From assembly GCA_038207565.1 (NCBI GenBank), contig JBBQZQ010000006.1:1-64000 (forward strand): 64,000 bases of DNA, given 5' to 3'. Each line of letters begins with the position of its first letter. Position 1 is the stretch's first letter. The position numbers were made by a program, and so were the translations under genes. Origin of the DNA: JALZAI01 sp038207565. GTDB lineage: Bacteria > Actinomycetota > Actinomycetes > Mycobacteriales > Jatrophihabitantaceae. This document shows, piece after piece, positions 41,147 to 49,617 of this stretch. The notes beneath the pieces were generated by a model. That model ran no database searches, was not told the DNA's origin, and saw nothing but the letters and a program-made list of their open reading frames with translations.

Positions 41147-41784
41147 TCGTAACTGCCTGAACTCGGGATATAGGCCCATCCGATATGCACCGACTTCACG
41201 CTCGGGTCGAGAAGGAATTGGGCGCCGTCGCGCTTGGCGGCGATCTTGCTGATCACTTCGTTGCCGTTGTGCCCGCTCACGGGTTCCCAGAAGTAGGACT
41301 TCGGGCACGGCGGACTATCGCCGTTGTGCACGGCGCAGGTCTGTGCGGCTCGGCTGACCGAGCCCGGGATCGCCAGTTGTCCGTGGCTGGTGCGGTAGGC
41401 GTTGACCGCGGCGAGGGTGTTGCCAGGATCACCGGGAAGGGTGCAGGCCGGTTCGGTGGAGCACGTGACCCGGGTGGGTTTCGGAGTGGGCTGCTTCGAC
41501 GGTGTAGCCCGGGTGCTGCTCGTGGCGCCGGTCGGGGAGGTCTGGACCGATGATCGCGGTTGCGTGGTCGGTGCTGTCGTGCCGCTGTCGGTGGGGCCGG
41601 CGACCTGCGTATCTGTGCCGTTGCCGTTGCCGCTGCTCGAATCGTTGACGAAGAGCAGCATCGCGGCGACGACTAGGACGGCGACCAGAGCGATGGCACC
41701 CAGCGCCAGTGCAGCCCGTTTGCGCTGCGCGCTGCGAGCCGTCTCCCACGTGGGGCGACCGTCGCTCACTCCTGCTCCGTCCAC
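41122..41784 (-). CDS. Membrane-anchored CAP-like (SCP) domain protein
   Basis: A 220-residue protein. Residues 23-46 (AALALGAIALVAVLVVAAML) form one membrane helix; a Ser/Thr/Pro-rich linker of about 60 residues follows; the extracellular part (NTLAAVNAYRTSHGQLAIPG, SYFWEPVSGHNGNEVISKIA, GAQFLLDPSVKSVHIGWAYI) looks like a reduced CAP/SCP fold with four or more Cys (CSTEPAC, TCAVHNGDSPPC) that may form disulfides. The function is unknown; CAP proteins bind lipids or act on the cell surface. It is translationally coupled to the DUF1906-type lipoprotein. Confidence 0.72.
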   Translation of the reverse strand: MDGAGVSDGRPTWETARSAQRKRAALALGAIALVAVLVVAAMLLFVNDSSSGNGNGTDTQVAGPTDSGTTAPTTQPRSSVQTSPTGATSSTRATPSKQPTPKPTRVTCSTEPACTLPGDPGNTLAAVNAYRTSHGQLAIPGSVSRAAQTCAVHNGDSPPCPKSYFWEPVSGHNGNEVISKIAAKRDGAQFLLDPSVKSVHIGWAYIPSSGSYECAVVNVY

Positions 41785-41871
41785 TGGCCCGAGAGTCGCC
41801 GAGATGCCCGACGACGAACCCCACCATATGGCGTGGCCTCGGCGGTGTCGGCGCGCGGCTCGCGGCTCGGG

Positions 41872-42801
41872 TCAGCGGCGGGTGCGCACGACCGCCGCAG
41901 GGCGACGGCGACGGCGCCCCTGCCGCCCGGTCGGCACGTCGGCCGATCCGACGACGAGCGGGGTGCGCGCCCAACCGTTGCGCTGTTCGATCCGCCCGAG
42001 CTCTTCGGCAAACCAGATCGGGCTGGGCGGCCGCGCCCGCGGGTCGCGCGCGAGCCCCCACTGCAACAGATCGGTGACGTCGGGTGGCACGGTGCCGGCG
42101 GGCAGCGGCGTGACGGTGTCGCAGAGCACGCGCGCGCTCGTTGCGGCCGCCGAATCGCCCTCGTAGGAGCGAAACGGCCCATGCCCGGTGACCAACCAGA
42201 AGAGCGTGACGGCCAGGCCGTAGACGTCGGTCGCCTCGGTCGCCCGATCACCCAACAGCAACTCCGGCGCCGTGTGCACGGTGGGGTCGTGCAGCAGCGG
42301 TGCCGGTTCATCCGACTCCGACCTGAACACGGCAGACTCGAAATTCGCGAGCACCGGCTCGGCGAAGTCGCTCAGCAGGAGGTTCTGCGGGCGCACGCCG
42401 CAGTGCAGCACCCCACCACGGTGGACCGTCTCGAGCGCGCCGGCCAGCTTCGCGCTGAGCTCGAGCGCATGTCGAAGCGGGGTGGGGACGAAATGGAACA
42501 GCTCGGCGAACGCCCCCAGGCAGCGCTGCAGAACCAGCGCCGGACGGCCGTCGCGCGTCTCGATCTGCTGGTAGATCGTGATGATGTTGGGGTGCGCACC
42601 GAGCGCGGCCAGGATCGTTGCCTCCTTGGCCAGCGCGTCATGGACGAAGGCCGGTGCGCCGGCGTCGGCGACCTTGAGCACCACATGTCGCCCGGTGCCC
42701 TGCTCGATCGCACCGTAGCGGGCTATCCCGTCGACGGCGTCCAGTAGACGCGCGTCGGCGTAACCCGCGCAGAGCGGCGGTTCGTGCGCGGCCCACGTCA
42801 T
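41872..42801 (-). CDS. Serine/threonine protein kinase-like protein, probable pseudokinase
   Basis: A 309-residue protein with the kinase fold: VVLKVA (Lys43), AKEATIL (Glu60), LVLQRC hinge, HTAPELLLGDRATEATDVYG (APE and helix F Asp). The HRDxKPxN catalytic loop reads HCGVRPQN (133-140), so the catalytic Asp is Gly, and DFG reads NFE (153-155), so the Mg-binding Asp is lost. ATP might bind but phosphotransfer is unlikely. The tail is very basic (RQGRRRRRPAAVVRTRR). A good Shine-Dalgarno (GGGGGAG, 5 nt) supports ATG 42801. It may act as a scaffold or regulator; Pkn-type pseudokinases exist in actinomycetes. Confidence 0.86.
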   Translation of the reverse strand: MTWAAHEPPLCAGYADARLLDAVDGIARYGAIEQGTGRHVVLKVADAGAPAFVHDALAKEATILAALGAHPNIITIYQQIETRDGRPALVLQRCLGAFAELFHFVPTPLRHALELSAKLAGALETVHRGGVLHCGVRPQNLLLSDFAEPVLANFESAVFRSESDEPAPLLHDPTVHTAPELLLGDRATEATDVYGLAVTLFWLVTGHGPFRSYEGDSAAATSARVLCDTVTPLPAGTVPPDVTDLLQWGLARDPRARPPSPIWFAEELGRIEQRNGWARTPLVVGSADVPTGRQGRRRRRPAAVVRTRR

Positions 42802-42841
42802 GGCGACTCCCCCGGTGTCCCGTTCACGACCTCACCACCGG

Positions 42842-43282
42842 TCACGGTACGACGGTCACGGGCCAGCGGGCATCCTTGACCAGTCGACTGGCGAGCGAGC
42901 CGACGAGCCGGTGCCCGGCCTGCATCGAGGCGCCGATCACGATCGCGTCCACCTTCAACTCGTCGGCGACTCGAACCAGCTCCACATAGGGATTGCCCCG
43001 CTTCAGCAGAAAGGTGACCGCGATCCCGAGGCGTGCCGTGACCTCGGTGATCTCGTTGCGGAGATTGTCGGCGAGGCTGGCCTGCGCCTCGAGGTAGAGG
43101 CCCGCAGCCCCGGCCATGCCGGCACTCAGGCCTCCCCTGGTCGTCGCGACGAAGACCACCACCACGTGCGAGCCTTGGCGCCGCGCGAGCCCCGCCGCAT
43201 ACGCCCCCGCGCGCATCGACGTCTCCGACCCGTCCACACCGACGAGGATGCGGGTCGGCCCATCGGTTCCCAGTTCGAACAT
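42842..43282 (-). CDS. Universal stress protein (UspA family)
   Basis: A 146-residue single-domain Usp: RILVGVDGSETSMRAGAYAA begins the fold, LLKRGNPYVELVRVADEL and DAIVIGASMQAGHRLVGSLA end it. The ATP-binding loop GxxGx9GS is only partly kept (GASMQAG...GS), so nucleotide binding is uncertain. It is 41 bp upstream of the pseudokinase gene on the same strand and may be co-transcribed with it. Role: general stress survival. Confidence 0.9.
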   Translation of the reverse strand: MFELGTDGPTRILVGVDGSETSMRAGAYAAGLARRQGSHVVVVFVATTRGGLSAGMAGAAGLYLEAQASLADNLRNEITEVTARLGIAVTFLLKRGNPYVELVRVADELKVDAIVIGASMQAGHRLVGSLASRLVKDARWPVTVVP

Positions 43283-43604
43283 CGCCGTCCATCATCGCGC
43301 GCGCCGCGCCGAACCAGAACACCGTGTCAGGACGCCTGCTCTCGGTCATCCCCGCGGATTGTCCCCCGTGTCGCTCGCGTAGGGGCCGAGGCAGGGCCGT
43401 ACACACCGGGCGCCATACCCGTCTCCGAGCGGCAGAGCAAGGGTCCGTTGGCCTTGATTTATCACTGGCAATCTGGGTTCGGCCGGTAGCGCTGCGATCG
43501 TCCCCAGCCCGGCGCGGGTTGTGCACGGGTCGTCCACAGGGTTATCCACAGCTGTGCATGACGTACCAGATTCCCGGGGCGACGCGCCAGTAGCAACCGC
43601 CGAC
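43283..43604. other. Intergenic region with four phased DnaA-box-like sites (43519-43561)
   Basis: About 320 bp between the Usp start and the dipeptidase stop. Four 9-mers resemble DnaA boxes: TTGTGCACG (43519-43527, one mismatch), TCGTCCACA (43530-43538, one mismatch), TTATCCACA (43542-43550, perfect consensus) and TGTGCATGA (43553-43561, reverse strand, one mismatch). Their starts are 11, 12 and 11 bp apart, that is one per helical turn. A locally AT-richer stretch (TTGATTTATCACTGG) lies at about 43456-43470. No dnaA or dnaN gene is near, so it is not the standard oriC. Confidence 0.55.
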
Positions 43605-44732
43605 TCACCCCAATCCGGGTCCGATTCCCGCATCACCCAGCACCCGGACTGTGTTGTCGCGGGCGAGCGCCGCCACATCCCCGTCGGACCAGCCGCGCGC
43701 CAGCAACTCGGCGATCAGCGCCGGGTAGCCGCTGACATCACCGAGCCCCGCCGGCATCGGGTCACAACCGTCGAAGTCACCGCCGAGGCCGACGTGAGCG
43801 ACACCGGCGACCGCGCGCACGTGCTCGACGTGATCGGCGACCTGGGCAACGGTGGCGACGGGTGCGGGGTGTGCCTGGGCGAACTCCGCCGCGGTCTGCA
43901 TGTGCGACGTCCAGTCGCGCCGATCGAGTCCGCGCGAGTCCATCAGGGCGAGCACCTCACGATCCCACTCGTGGCAGTCGGCGGAAACGAAAGCCGGCAC
44001 GAACGTCACCATGCACACGCCGCCGTTGATGGCCAGGCCCGCCAGCACATCGTCGGGCACGTTGCGGACGTGGTCTGTTACCGCGCGCGCCGACGAGTGG
44101 CTGAAGATGACCGGCATGGTCGAGGTCTCGAGGGCGGCGCGCATGGTCGCAGGTGCGACGTGAGAGAGATCTACCAGCATTCCGAGCGCATTCATCTCGC
44201 GCACGACGCCACGGCCGAAGTCGTCGAGCCCGCCCACGTTCTCGACGTCGGTCGCCGAGTCCGCCCACGAGGTGTTGTCGTTGTGGGTCAGGGTCATGTA
44301 CCGCACACCGAGCGAGTGCAGCACCCGCAGCACCGCGAGTGAGTTGTCGATGCTGTGCCCGCCTTCGGCGCCGAGCAGCGAGGCCACCTTGCCCATGGCA
44401 TGTGCCGCAGCCACGTCGTCGGCGTTCAGCGCCAGGGCGAGGTGGTCGGGGTAGTGGCCCACCATCCGCAGCACGAAGTCGATCTGCTCGAGCGTGCCGG
44501 TGACAGCCCGGTCGCCGGCCCACTGCGAGGGCACGTAGACCGACCAGAACTGCCCGCCCACTCCGCCTTCGACGAGCCGCACGAAATCGGTCTGGGTCAC
44601 GCTCTGCCGCACGTCGAGGCGATAACCGTCGAGGTCGTACCCGGTGTGCTTGCGCATCGCCCAGGCCAGGTCATTGTGCCCGTCGATGATCGGGTGCCCA
44701 TCCAGCAGGGCACGCGCCCGGGCGATACTCAT
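43605..44732 (-). CDS. Dipeptidase (membrane dipeptidase family M19)
   Basis: A 375-residue zinc enzyme. PIIDGHNDLAWAMRK gives the first metal ligands (HxD), LLGAEGGHSIDN the bridging Glu, VDLSHVAPATM and IFSHSSARAVTDHVRN the His ligands, and VGLGGDFDGCDPMPAGLGDV the Asp near the active site. It hydrolyses dipeptides, some with D-residues. No signal peptide, so it is cytosolic. It begins 3 bp after the MBL hydrolase stop and is surely co-transcribed with it. Confidence 0.93.
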   Translation of the reverse strand: MSIARARALLDGHPIIDGHNDLAWAMRKHTGYDLDGYRLDVRQSVTQTDFVRLVEGGVGGQFWSVYVPSQWAGDRAVTGTLEQIDFVLRMVGHYPDHLALALNADDVAAAHAMGKVASLLGAEGGHSIDNSLAVLRVLHSLGVRYMTLTHNDNTSWADSATDVENVGGLDDFGRGVVREMNALGMLVDLSHVAPATMRAALETSTMPVIFSHSSARAVTDHVRNVPDDVLAGLAINGGVCMVTFVPAFVSADCHEWDREVLALMDSRGLDRRDWTSHMQTAAEFAQAHPAPVATVAQVADHVEHVRAVAGVAHVGLGGDFDGCDPMPAGLGDVSGYPALIAELLARGWSDGDVAALARDNTVRVLGDAGIGPGLG

Positions 44733-44735
44733 ACG

Positions 44736-45377
44736 CTAGGAGGCTACGGACTCGGTCGGGGCGAGATGGTGCAGCTCGATTCCGAACGGGCCGGCGATGC
44801 GAGCGAAGAGTCCCCCGAACACGGCGGCGTACCGGTCGTTGATCAACGCGTCATGGATTTGGTGCACCTTGGGCGCCCGCACGGCGATCGCGAAATCGAT
44901 CACCTCTGCACCCTTCGACCACGGTGCGTTCGTCGGCAGCAGCAGCGTCCGTACCGCGACGTCCGGGACGGTGAACGAGTCACCCGGGTGATACACGGCG
45001 TCATTGACTAGGTATCCGATGTTGGCGATCGTCGGGATCGCCGGATGGATCAGCGCGTGCTGACCGCCGAATGTCCGCACGGTGAAGCCGGCGGCGGCGA
45101 AGGTTTCGCCCGGCGACACCGTGACGACCTGCTCGCCGAGGTCTTGGAGGGTACTCGCCACGCTGGACGGCGCCCACACCCGCAGCCGTGAGTCGGCGGC
45201 CAGGGCCGCCCGCAACTTATCGGCATCGATGTGGTCGACATGCTCGTGCGTTATCAACACCCCCGCCGCGAGGTCGAGCGCCTGCTCGACCTCGCTGAAC
45301 GAGCCCGGATCGATGACCAGCGAACGGTCGCCGTCCTCGAGGCGGACGCAGGCATGGGTGAACTTGGTCAGCTGCAT
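44736..45377 (-). CDS. MBL fold metallo-hydrolase
   Basis: A 213-residue metallo-beta-lactamase-fold protein: MQLTKFTHACVRLEDGDRSL start, VLITHEHVDHIDADKL (HxHxDH metal motif), TFGGQHALIHPAI and AVYHPGDSFTVPD (later His and Asp ligands). It resembles UlaG-like/YtkL-like hydrolases. The upstream gap of 127 bp towards the DUF5709 gene is almost entirely occupied by a 25-bp tandem repeat, so any promoter for this gene lies inside or just downstream of the repeats. Confidence 0.9.
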   Translation of the reverse strand: MQLTKFTHACVRLEDGDRSLVIDPGSFSEVEQALDLAAGVLITHEHVDHIDADKLRAALAADSRLRVWAPSSVASTLQDLGEQVVTVSPGETFAAAGFTVRTFGGQHALIHPAIPTIANIGYLVNDAVYHPGDSFTVPDVAVRTLLLPTNAPWSKGAEVIDFAIAVRAPKVHQIHDALINDRYAAVFGGLFARIAGPFGIELHHLAPTESVAS

Positions 45378-45394
45378 CGGATCCCGCAGTCGTC

Positions 45395-45530
45395 GTCTCC
45401 GACGCTAGACAACTCGATCGTCTCCGACGCTAGACAACTCGATCGTCTCCGACGCTAGACAACTCGATCGTCTCCGACGCTAGACAACTCGATCGTCTCC
45501 GACGCTAGACAACTCGATCGTCTCCGACGA
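45395..45530. repeat. 25-bp tandem repeat, five full copies plus 11 bp
   Basis: GTCTCCGACGCTAGACAACT plus CGATC repeats without change at 45395, 45420, 45445, 45470 and 45495, with a partial copy at 45520-45530. The fifth copy contains the last codons and the TAG stop of the DUF5709 gene (minus strand), and each further copy re-creates that stop. Perfect identity of all copies indicates recent slippage-type expansion, so the copy number likely varies between strains. Confidence 0.97.
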
Positions 45531-45900
45531 TGTGCATCGCGGCTTCCTCGGCGGTGGCCGCGTATCCCGCGCGCCCGACGTCGGTCGCGATCTCGTCGCT
45601 CTCCAGGTCCTCGTGCGCACCCTCGTCCGGGGCGACGAGACGCCCGGCGCGCTGTTCGGGCTCGGTGTCGTCGTCGTCCACCGAGATGTCCGGCTCCTCC
45701 TCGGCAAGGTGGCGATCCAGCGACTCGCCTGCGCGCGCCTCGCCGGCCGTGTCGCCTCGCCAGCTGTGCGACTCGCGATCGGGGGGCGAGTACCCGGCGT
45801 CGAGCGGGTCCTCGGTGTTGTCGCCCGTCAGCGACTCGGACGGGTCGATCTGATCGTTGCCGCCGAACCCGCCCACGTACAGATCATCTGACTCACTCAT
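45505..45900 (-). CDS. DUF5709 family protein
   Basis: A 131-residue very acidic protein: QIDPSESLTGDNTEDPLDAG followed by YSPPDRESHSW is the DUF5709 signature (DTLxDRGxDDxLDEGYSPP). The middle is Asp/Glu-rich (SVDDDDTEPEQRAG) and the end (RAGYAATAEEAAMHIV) is the conserved C-terminal helix. The function is unknown. ATG 45900 is chosen as the family begins there. The final residues GDDRVV and the stop are encoded by the tandem repeat, which may have altered the native C-terminus. Confidence 0.88.
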   Translation of the reverse strand: MSESDDLYVGGFGGNDQIDPSESLTGDNTEDPLDAGYSPPDRESHSWRGDTAGEARAGESLDRHLAEEEPDISVDDDDTEPEQRAGRLVAPDEGAHEDLESDEIATDVGRAGYAATAEEAAMHIVGDDRVV

Positions 45901-45951
45901 GCGCACAGACCTTCCCGCTTCGTTGTCGGCAGTCACGGGCAGACTCGCACC

Positions 45952-47307
45952 ATGACTTCGGTGCTCTGGTTGCGGCGTGATCTGCGGCTTCGTGACCATC
46001 CTGCCCTCCACGAGGCAGCGAAGGACGGGCCGGTGGTCGCGCTGTTCGTTCTCGACCCGGCGCTGCTCACGCCGGCGGGCGCGCCACGGGTGGCGTTCTT
46101 GTACCGGACGCTGCGCTCGCTCGCTGCGGATCTAGGCGAACACGGCGGTGCGCTGCTCGTGCGCCACGGCGATCCCACCAGGGTCGTCCCCGAGGTGGTC
46201 GGCGAGGCCGGTGCGTCCGTCGTGCACGTCAGCGCGGACTTCAACCCTTACGGCCGGGCCCGCGACCAGGCGGTCGAGAAGGCGCTCGGTGCTCTCCCGA
46301 GCGGCGAGATCCCGCTCGTGCGCACCGGCTCGCCCTACGCGATCGCGCCCGGGCGGGTGGCCAAGGCAGACGGCGAACCGTTCAAGGTCTACACACCGTT
46401 CTTCCGCGCCTGGAAATCCCACGGCTGGCGTGACCCTGCGCCGGCTGTCGCCGGCCACGTCGACTGGCACCGCAAGCTCGAGGGCGTCGACATCCCGGCC
46501 GACCCCCCGCTGCCGTCCGGCCTGACGCTGCCCGAAGCCGGTGAGGATGCCGCCCGCCGGGCCTGGCGGGTCTATCGGGAGGAGCAACTGGCGACCTACG
46601 CCGACGATCGTGACCGCCCGGACCTCGACCGCACGTCGCGCATGTCGGTCTATCTCAAGTGGGGCTGCATCCATCCGCGCACGATGCTCGCCGATCTGGG
46701 CGCCGACGATGAGACATTTCGCAAGGAGATCGCCTGGCGTGAGTTCTACGCCAATGTCGTCTATCACTGGCCTGCGAGCGCGCGGGAGTACTTCCTGCCG
46801 CAGCTGGCCACGATGGCCTATGCCAGCGCCGAGTCGACAGCGTTCATCGCGTGGCAGGAAGGGCGTACCGGTTATCCGATGGTGGACGCCGGCATGCGGC
46901 AGCTGCTCGCACAGGGTTGGTTGCACAACCGGGTGCGCATGATCGTGGCGTCGTTCCTGGTGAAAGACCTGCACATCGAGTGGATGCACGGCGCCCGGCA
47001 CTTCATGAAGCACCTCGTCGACGGCGACCTCGCGTCGAACCAGCACGGCTGGCAGTGGACGGCCGGCACCGGCACCGACGCGGCGCCGTACTTCCGCGTG
47101 TTCAACCCGGTGACGCAGGGTCAGAAATTCGATCCGCGCGGCGACTATGTCCGTCGCTGGGTGCCCGAACTCGCCGAGATCGAGGGCGAGGCCGTGCACG
47201 AACCGTGGACGCTCGCCGACCCGCCGCGCGACTATCCCGGCCCGATCGTCGACCACAAGCAGGAGCGGCAGGTGGCCCTCGCGCGATACCAGCAGACCCG
47301 CGGATGA
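45952..47307 (+). CDS. phr: Deoxyribodipyrimidine photolyase
   Basis: A 451-residue class I CPD photolyase. N-terminal antenna domain: SVLWLRRDLRLRDHPALHEA. C-terminal FAD domain: EIAWREFYANVVYHWPASAR, GRTGYPMVDAGMRQLLAQGW, LHNRVRMIVASFLVKDLHIE, WMHGARHFMKHLVDGDLASN (with the FAD-binding Asn region and tryptophans) and GTDAAPYFRVFNPVTQG. It repairs UV-induced pyrimidine dimers with light. A -10-like CAGACT lies 6 nt before the ATG and there is no Shine-Dalgarno, consistent with a leaderless message. It is divergent from DUF5709 and convergent with the epimerase. Confidence 0.96.
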   Translation: MTSVLWLRRDLRLRDHPALHEAAKDGPVVALFVLDPALLTPAGAPRVAFLYRTLRSLAADLGEHGGALLVRHGDPTRVVPEVVGEAGASVVHVSADFNPYGRARDQAVEKALGALPSGEIPLVRTGSPYAIAPGRVAKADGEPFKVYTPFFRAWKSHGWRDPAPAVAGHVDWHRKLEGVDIPADPPLPSGLTLPEAGEDAARRAWRVYREEQLATYADDRDRPDLDRTSRMSVYLKWGCIHPRTMLADLGADDETFRKEIAWREFYANVVYHWPASAREYFLPQLATMAYASAESTAFIAWQEGRTGYPMVDAGMRQLLAQGWLHNRVRMIVASFLVKDLHIEWMHGARHFMKHLVDGDLASNQHGWQWTAGTGTDAAPYFRVFNPVTQGQKFDPRGDYVRRWVPELAEIEGEAVHEPWTLADPPRDYPGPIVDHKQERQVALARYQQTRG

Positions 47308-47313
47308 GGAGCG

Positions 47314-48213
47314 TCAGAGCAACGGTTGGATGCCCCACGTCCCGGCCCAGGTGCCGCCGGCCTCCAGCACGATCAGCCCGTGACCGGAGTTGAACGCATC
47401 CGCGGCGCAGGTCATCGGCTCGAGCGCGATCGCGGGCACGCCGTCGATCAGCGGATCGGGCGTGAACACCTGCAGGTAGCGATAGGTCGCGTCGAACCAG
47501 AGGCGGGCACCCCCGGACGGGGTCAGCACCTCCGCGAGCCCGCGCCCCTGCTCGGTGTGCAGCTCGGTGAACCCGTCGTCCATGCGCAGCGAACCCAGCA
47601 CGCGCCCTGCGGTGAAGTCGTGCACCGTCTCATCGACCGGCTGCGCGCCGATCGGTATCTGCATCTCATCGAGCAGCAGTCGCTGCCGCGCCGGAAGCCG
47701 TAATGTCACCTCGTCGAGCGAGTGGCCGTGGAGTGCGAGGTAGGGGTGGAAACCGGCGCCGAAGGGCGCGCGGCCGCTGCCATGGTTGTGGGCGAGCGCG
47801 GTCACCGACAGCCCGTACTGGGCATCGAGTGTGTAGGTCACGTCGACGCGCACCTCGAACGGCCAGCCCACCTGGGGGACGACGTCCAGCGACATCGTCA
47901 CCGACGCGACGCCGTGGTCGCGCACCCGCCAGCGCACCCAGCGACCGAGCCCGTGCGAGGCGTTTGCCTTGGCAGGCTCGGTGAGCGGTAATTGCAGGTC
48001 GGTGCCCTCGAATGAGTACTGCCCTGCCCGCACCCGGTTCGGCCACGGCACCAACACCGCGCCGCAGCACTTGGGCGCCAGCACGTCGTCACCGTAGGTC
48101 GGTGTGACCTCGACTCCGGCGACGCTGTAGGAACGCAGTCCGGCGCCGACCTCGACGATCACGGCCTCGTGATCACCGGCCCTGATGAGGTACTGCTGCC
48201 CGCTCAGCGCCAC
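47314..48213 (-). CDS. Aldose 1-epimerase family protein
   Basis: A 299-residue galactose-mutarotase-fold protein: IVEVGAGLRSYSVAGVEVTP, VLVPWPNRVRAGQYSFEGTD (the NR motif), NASHGLGRWVRWRV (His), FGAGFHPYLALHG (catalytic His) and AIALEPMTCAADAFN (catalytic Glu). It equilibrates the anomers of a free sugar. It ends 6 bp from the photolyase stop (convergent). Confidence 0.9.
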   Translation of the reverse strand: MALSGQQYLIRAGDHEAVIVEVGAGLRSYSVAGVEVTPTYGDDVLAPKCCGAVLVPWPNRVRAGQYSFEGTDLQLPLTEPAKANASHGLGRWVRWRVRDHGVASVTMSLDVVPQVGWPFEVRVDVTYTLDAQYGLSVTALAHNHGSGRAPFGAGFHPYLALHGHSLDEVTLRLPARQRLLLDEMQIPIGAQPVDETVHDFTAGRVLGSLRMDDGFTELHTEQGRGLAEVLTPSGGARLWFDATYRYLQVFTPDPLIDGVPAIALEPMTCAADAFNSGHGLIVLEAGGTWAGTWGIQPLL

Positions 48214-48239
48214 GATCGAATGCCCGTCATGGGGAAAAC

Positions 48240-49571
48240 CTAGTCCGCCAGGGTGACGGGCTCACCGAGGCGTCGGGCGGTGTCGTAGCGCCAGAAGGGA
48301 CGCACCAGCACACCGGCCACGAGCACGACAAGCACGCATGCGATTCCCCCGCCGACCCACGAGATCGTGACGGTCGAGACCGCAGCCGTCGCGCCGGCGC
48401 GCACATCGCCGAGCCGGGGGCCGCCGGCCACCACGGCGATGAACACGCCCTGCATGCGCCCGCGCATCTCGTCGGGTGCATAGGTCTGCAGGATCGTCTG
48501 CCGGTAGACCGCGCTCACCAGGTCGGCCGCGCCCGCGAGGGCGAGCAGCAACACCACCAGCCACAGCTGGTGGGCGAGTCCGGACAGGGCGACCGCGGTG
48601 CCCCAGGCGATGATCGCGAAGACCAGCATGCGGCCCTGTCGGTGCACTCGCCCGATCCACCCGCTCGACAGTCCCGCCACGACCGACCCGATCGCGATGG
48701 CGGCGTAGAGCGGGCCGACATTGCCGCTGAACCGCTCGTCGGCGGCCGCTGGGAACAGGGCGCGTGGCATGGCGAACACCATGGCCGCGATGTCCACCGC
48801 GAACGACATCAGCAGCACCGGGCGCGTCATGATGAAAGCCAGGCCCTCCGTGACCGACCGCAGCCCGAGGTTTCGTCCGGCCGACGTGTCCGGCGGCAAC
48901 GCCGGCAGGCGCAGCGCCGAATACAGCGCGGCGGTGAAGAGCAACGCGTCGATCCCGTAGGCATAGGCGAACCCGTTGCTCAGACCGACGAGCACACCGG
49001 CGATCAGCGGCCCGACCACCTGCCCGATGTTGCCGATGGTGAAGTTCAGCGTGTTGGCGGCGGGGACGAGCTCCTCGGCCATGATGCGCGGGATGATCGC
49101 ACCGCGCGCGGACGACGCGATCGCCCATGCCGCCGCCTGGACCGCGACCAACCCGAGGATCAGCCAGACGTTGCCGATACCGAGCAGCGTCTGACCCAGC
49201 AGCGCCAGCGTGGTCACCCAGGACGCGAGCGAGGACCAGAAGTACAGCCGACCGCGGTCGACGGCGTCGGCGATGGCGCCGCCGTACAGGCCGAACGCGA
49301 TGATCGGGCCCAGCCCGGCCAGGCCGAAGTAACCGACGTAGAGCGAGGAGCGGGTGAGGTCATAGATCTGCACCGGCACCGCGACCTGGGTGAGCATCGA
49401 GCCGATGAACGACGTGCCCTGGCCGATCAGCAGGCGTCGGTAGGCGAGGATCGCCAGCGGACGGGTATCGACGGCGTGGTGCTTGAGGAACGCGCCCAGC
49501 GAGCGGGCCTGCTCGGCGGCTCGCGCCGGATCGGGGGAATCGGGAGCGGGACCGGATTCCGTCGCTGCCAC
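48240..49571 (-). CDS. MFS transporter, EntS-like (MFS_3)
   Basis: A 443-residue protein with about 12 transmembrane segments. YRRLLIGQGTSFIGSMLTQV followed by PVQIYDLTRSS and GGAIADAVDRGRLYFW (motif A-like GGxxADxxxR) are typical of the EntS/MFS_3 group, which exports siderophores and other small molecules. Cytosolic N-terminus of about 45 polar residues. It is transcribed towards the epimerase gene (26 bp gap) and could be co-transcribed with it. Confidence 0.9.
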   Translation of the reverse strand: MAATESGPAPDSPDPARAAEQARSLGAFLKHHAVDTRPLAILAYRRLLIGQGTSFIGSMLTQVAVPVQIYDLTRSSLYVGYFGLAGLGPIIAFGLYGGAIADAVDRGRLYFWSSLASWVTTLALLGQTLLGIGNVWLILGLVAVQAAAWAIASSARGAIIPRIMAEELVPAANTLNFTIGNIGQVVGPLIAGVLVGLSNGFAYAYGIDALLFTAALYSALRLPALPPDTSAGRNLGLRSVTEGLAFIMTRPVLLMSFAVDIAAMVFAMPRALFPAAADERFSGNVGPLYAAIAIGSVVAGLSSGWIGRVHRQGRMLVFAIIAWGTAVALSGLAHQLWLVVLLLALAGAADLVSAVYRQTILQTYAPDEMRGRMQGVFIAVVAGGPRLGDVRAGATAAVSTVTISWVGGGIACVLVVLVAGVLVRPFWRYDTARRLGEPVTLAD

Positions 49572-49617
49572 GACGATCAGCCTAGGTTCAGCGCGACAGC
49601 CGGCTGCACCGAGGCCG

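Noticed and set aside
43519..43561. Chromosomal oriC
   Set aside because: Only 43 bp of boxes with no dnaA, dnaN, recF or gyr genes nearby; reported as an ectopic cluster instead.
45395..45530. CRISPR array
   Set aside because: Repeats are directly adjacent with no spacers and overlap a stop codon, so it is a simple tandem repeat.
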